Source: Candidatus Omnitrophota bacterium (GTDB lineage Bacteria; Omnitrophota; Gorgyraeia; Tantalellales; Tantalellaceae). From it: 64,000 nt of DNA. This document shows, one piece after another, positions 15,001 to 21,000 of this stretch (position 1 is its first letter; each line of letters opens with the position of its first letter). The position numbers and the translations under genes were made by a program. A model generated the notes under the pieces. The model was not told the origin of the DNA. It was given only the letters and a program-made list of their open reading frames with translations, and did not search any database. The stretch lies in NCBI GenBank assembly GCA_014728045.1, contig WJMH01000017.1, positions 47,674 to 111,673 on the forward strand, in the 5' to 3' direction.

Positions 15001-18000
15001 TATCGGACGGCAGGCGCGATGGTAAAAGCCGCTTTATGGACCGTGAGCGTGGGGTTATCGCTTTTATGCGGGAAAAAACTGTTGAGGCCGGTGGTGGTAG
15101 CCGTGTTTCTGGCGGCTCTCGTTGCCGGATGCGGTCTTGATGAAGAGGTTGAAACGGGTGACAATTTTCCGCCTAACCAGGTCGGGGACAGGTGGGTGAC
15201 GTATTATCAGGATACCGGGTACGTTCACACCGAGTACTGGAACCAGGGAGCCGATGAAGGCCAGCTCATTGAGCGCAGGAACGATAACGATTACGGCAGG
15301 CATACTCCCGAGGCGTTCGACGACTACGGCAGGATGAACTACCTTATCACCCCGGACGGCAGATACAACCTTTACGAATACTACCCGCGCGAGACGGAGG
15401 ATACCGTGCCCCAGATCAGGGTCCAGACGATATGGGCCTCGGAGGAGGCATATCTGGCCGGGGATGAGCCCATCGAGATCATCGAACGTTACGAGGGTCT
15501 TTCCGACCAGGATTTCGGCTGGATCAAGAGGACCCAGCAGGCGACTTCTTCGGGCATGGATATAGCCGAATATGATGCTACTGATCTTGGCGACGGACTT
15601 AACTACGGCAGGCTTCTTGTTTATTTTGATTCATCCGTGGGAGAGTACACTCTTTACGAATGGAACAGCTGGGACGGCGTGGACCACCCCGGTCAGGTGA
15701 GAAAGACGACCTACAGGGGTATCTACCAGGTCTCCGCGGGGGATGATCTTCTGGCGGGTCTCAAAGACGCCGAGAAGTACATGCACTGGATCTACAATAC
15801 CCATGGCGAGGAGAGGAACGTCGATACTCAGACCAACGGTTGGGAGCAGGTGGAATACTTCGTTTACGACACGAGCATGACCGTTACTTACTGGGATTCC
15901 GGTTTCGTCAAGACCATAGAGAAACCCGCCGAGACCGATGTTGCCGAGAGCCACGAGCTTTACGGCAAACACGTGAAATATTATTTCAGGGACGAGCCGG
16001 CCACTATCGGCAAGACCACCGGCAGGCTTTACCAGGTCGATAATTACACAGATAACTGGACAGATTCGATAAGCCACACCAATCCCTATCCGGAGGACCA
16101 TAATGACCTCAGAAGGTTCGAGAAGATACGCGAGACGGCGGGTCAGATCACGGAGATACTGACGTATCACCCGACATCCGACACTTCCTCGCCGGGTCTT
16201 CCGTCCATGATAGAAAGGCCGCTCGATAACGTGACCTATTACTACGAGAACCTGCCTTTCTACGGGGACATAGGCAGGATGGTGATCGCCCTTGTGGGGG
16301 ATGCACTCACGCTCGTCGAATATCATCCGGATACCGATACTGTAAGCGTAAAGCATGAATACACCGACCCGTCACTTCTGTCGGATCCCCTGGGCGTGGA
16401 CCCCGAGTATGACCTGCCGGACAGGAGCCTCTATTTCAACGAGGCGGGCAACCTTATCCGGGTAGTCGATAACGTGGGCGTGGCCGTATACGATTATTAC
16501 GTTTCCGGCAACCTCAAGAGCACTACCGGTGCGGATGGCATAACGTATTTATTCAACGATGAAATGACCCACCAGGACCCGGATACGGGGACATGGTACG
16601 GGCGTCTTTCGAAGGTCACCGACACGGCTGATAACACCGTAACGGATATTACCTACTATACCGCGGATGCCAACGACGAAAGGATCCAGAAGAAGGTCAT
16701 CAGTGACCTCGATACTTCGCAGGTCATAAAAGAGATCACCTTTTACGAAGACGGACAGGTCGAGTCCCAGACGCTAACCGAGGCGGATGAACAGGGCAAC
16801 GTTTACTATCATTACGATACCTCCGGCAGGGTTGATGTTAATGTACTTTCCGCGGCTAACGCGGAGGGCGAGATAGCTTTCGAATACGAGTACTGGGCGG
16901 ATACCGATGTCGTGAAGATACAGAGATGCTATTCCGACGCTGACAGGCAGAACCTGGCCAGGACCATCGAGTATGACCAGAGCGGGAACGTGGTCTCTAT
17001 TGAGGTCGTTGAGCTCATGCCAAGATTCCTTCCGCATATCTCGCCGCTCAGGGCGGGGATCCTCTCCGGTGCGGTGCTCGCGTTCACGCCAAGAAGCGCC
17101 TTTGCCGGCGAAGGAGCGTTCGCTTTTGCCGGGCCGATACTGAACCTTGATCCGGTGCTTCTCGGGGCGATAGTGCTTGGGGCGATTATGGCGGGTATCA
17201 TAATGGGTACGGGTCTGGGGCCCAGGATAAAGAGGTTCATCAAGTCGCTCGCTTACCGCGTGGGACTCAGGTGGGGTGTTACCATGGCTGATATTGTGCC
17301 CAAATCCGTATCGCTTGATGATTACCCCATGGACCTGGGAGCGGCGGGGACCAATGATCAGACATACCGCAAGACGCATTCGGAAAAACGCGTGCGTGAC
17401 GACGTCTTCGAGGGAAATAGGTATGTCCTTGTCGGTCTTGACGCGGAAGGTAACTTCGAGATAAAAGGCCGCGGCGAGAACGCTTCAGCCAATGTGCAGG
17501 TCATGAACGACAGGTTGAACGAGATAAACACCAGCGCCAGGCACAAGGCCTTCAGGCAGTTCATAGCCAATAACAAAGACCTGCTGGGCAAGTTCCAGCT
17601 GTATCTGGTCGAGCCCAGCCCGGACAGCCTCGCGGCGAAACATCCGCATCTTCTGACATGTGACGGCCGTAAATGGCAGGTCGCTTTCTCCGGTACCCGT
17701 GAAGGACGCGCGCAGGCCATATACATGACCAGGGCTTTCTTTGAAGGCATGCCGATAGAGGATGTTCTTCTGCCGGCTCTCAGCCAGCAGATAAGGCGCG
17801 CGGTGCTTCTGTATTATTTCTGGCACGTGCACGCGGGTAAAGCGTATCCCAGCGGAGAACATACACCGCAGGTCCAGGGGCTTCTCAACGAAATAGCCAT
17901 GTCGGGTCCGGTCAGGGAAGAGATCGACGCGGTCATGCGTGAAGTGATCGAGAAACTGGACAAGCAGTTCGCCTTTGAGATGGAAGAAGTGGACAGGATG

Positions 18001-21000
18001 AAGCGCCTCATCGAAACCGCCATGAAAGAAATAGGCGATATCGGGGCGTTCCAGCAGATAATAGACAACCTCGAGGGCTTTAAGTCAAGTATAGCCGACA
18101 GGGATTACGACATGGCGGCAGAACAGTGGGGCACGATCAATTTCCAGATAAGTCTTCTGATCGGCCGTGAAGATGAAGTGTCCGAGAAGGTTTCCAGCAA
18201 TGACGAGATCAACACCTTCCTCGAGATGGCCGATGAAATGAACATAGACGAAGTGCTCAACAGTTATCTGGCGGAATACGGAGTGTATAATCTCCAGGGC
18301 CAGGAGCAGGGCCAGGCCGTTGGAATACTGCATGTCATCGACAACCTTCAGGAAATGGAAGAGAGGTTCAGCCAGGCGACAGGCGACGAGATATGGGTCT
18401 TTCCTTATATGGACAAGAGGATCCCCCGAATAAAAGGCAGGGGAATCATCACCAGTATCGGCGGTGAAGGCCATTCGCTTGCCGTGGCACGCTCACAGGC
18501 TATTCCGCTTGCGATAATCCCCAACGCTGTGGAGTACCTTAAACAGTTCGAAGGCGAAGAGTGCATGTTCAGGGTGGACAGGGATGGTGTCGCGAGGTTA
18601 CGCCTTGCCCATGAGGACGAGATCAAGCACAAGGAATCATACAGGCGCACTCCGCCGGCAAAGACCGTCACGGTACCCCCGGCGTCAATAGGACCCGATT
18701 CAGAGATGGTATACGGACTGGAGGACGTGGATATATTCTATTTGAACAGGGTTGGTCCCAAGGCCTCCAATCTCGGTCATATGGTCAATAACGGACTGCG
18801 CGATAATATCCCGCCGGGGAGCGCGCTCACCTTCGCTTTCAGTGACGCTTTCATGAAGAGTCCTGTTGACGAAGAGGGTAACACGCTGGAGAGCAGGATA
18901 GCGGAGATTGCCGAAGACATAATGATGGATCCGGCTACGGGCAAAATGAAATCGCCCGATAAGATAACGTCCGCCGACCGCGAGAAACTCGCGAGCATAA
19001 GGAAAATGATCATAGGTGCCGAAATGCCCGCCGAACTGAGAAGGATTATTCTCGCCGCGGCTAACGAGCTGAAGGATCAGTACGGCAACACATCCTTCTA
19101 TGTAAGGTCCTCCTATAACTTCGAGGATCTTCCCGAGGCGAGCGCGGCGGGTCAGTACGAGTCATATCCCGATAACGATGAAATGCTTGAGGTTCGCACG
19201 GACGAACAGATAATCGAGGCCGTTAAACGGGTCATCGCCCAGAAATATTCGGAATCCGCGGTGGACATGAGACTTGAATACGGGGTTGAGGATAAGGATG
19301 TCTATGCGGGCGTCATACTCCAGGTCCCGGCTGTTTCAGCGGGGGTCGCTCACAGCATCGAAACGCCCCTTCTTTCCGGTACCATGAACACTTACGAGCC
19401 GGTTGACAGGAATAAAGGTGTGATAGAGATCAAAGCCGGATTTGGACTCGGGGCCGTGGTCTCTGGCCGGGGTGAACCGGCAAAGGCTCTGGTGAACAAG
19501 GTCACCGGCGAGGTCGATATAGTTAACAAGTATTCCCAGGCCGGCAGGAAACTCTTAATAGACCAGAGCGGTCATTTCAAGGCGGTGGACGTTACCGCCG
19601 AGGAAGCTCACTCGGAAGTGTTCTGGTCTGGACTGGTCGACAAGCTGGCGTCACTGGGAATGAAAATAGAGGATATGTTCTTCAACTGGACACAGGACGT
19701 GGAATGGGTATACACCCCCAAGGGAGAGATATACATAGTCCAGTCCAGGACAGTTCCGGAGATGCTCCTGACACTGGAAGCGACCAGCATGTACGCTCCG
19801 TTATACAAGGACTTTCTGCCGCTTATTTCCGATGCCGAACTGAGGTCTCTTGACCAGATGCGCAGGACGGGGGACGTGGACGGGCTGGTCGGGCAGTTGA
19901 AGTCCGGTATGAGTGAAGCCGACCTTCAGCGCAATATGCCGAGTGCTATCGCAAAAAGAGTGATCGCCTCGATGTACCTTAACCAGGTTCTGAAAATTGC
20001 CGAGAACAGGCAGAAACTCACTGAAGATCACCTGAACAGGATCAAAAGGGTCATATCCACGGGTAACATGTACGGCTGGGTGCTTGTCCCGTCGCTGGGT
20101 TATCTGGGGGATACTCCTTTGGCCGGAAATGTAAGAAAATATGTTTCGGAATACGCTGATCTTAAGAGGATACCGATGCCGCACTTGGGGAAGCTGGATT
20201 TCGCCGAAAGCGCTTTCAGGCTTGGTGATTACCAGAAGGGCGTCAGCAACATGACCTCCGCCAGCGTGATGAACGATTCGCCAAGAAGCGTTGCCGCAAG
20301 GGTCCTCAGCCTGGCGAAGAGATATCTTCTTGAAGAGGAGGATGTTCCCAGGGACGTGCGGGAGCAGGCGGCCACTTATTTAAGGGGTCTCAAGGAGACC
20401 TACAAGGGAGAGTGGGTGTCCGAGCAGATACAGCTTGTACTTAACAGGATGATGCCGGCGGAAGAGGTTTATGAAGAAGAGATAGCCGCCGAGGCCGAAA
20501 CCAAAGAGCTGGCCCCGGAGAGTGCGGGTCCGCCTGAAGGATCACTTGCTGCACTATTAATTGCAGGCAAGCAGGATGAGTTCATTGATACCGCCTACGA
20601 GCGCATAGAGCCACAAGGCACCGATGCCGAAGCCGAGGGCACTTTCAGCATCGAAGTTACCAATACTCTGGGGCTGCATATGAGGCCCGCGGTTCTTCTT
20701 GAGAAGGTCCTCAAGAAAGCCCAGGTAAAAGCTGTTCTGGCCAGCGGTCTTTCCGCCGGGCAGGAATACAGGGCCATTGCCGGCATGACCATGGGCGCCG
20801 AACAAGGGCAGGAATTCATGATGACCCTGTCCGGCAGAGAGAGGGATATTAACTGGGCTGCGCGGGCAATGGAGGAAATTATCGACTCGACTCCCGATAA
20901 GAAGATAGAAAATGCCTTCAAGGTGACCATTGTCGAAATGAAGAAAAAAGAAGTAGTTCCTGATACGGAAAAAAGCGTGGACGAACTTCTGGGAGAATTC

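Noticed and set aside
15133..17030. RHS polymorphic toxin
   Set aside because: YD-like strands occur, but there is no RHS core motif, no variable toxin tail and no immunity gene. The protein continues for thousands of residues.
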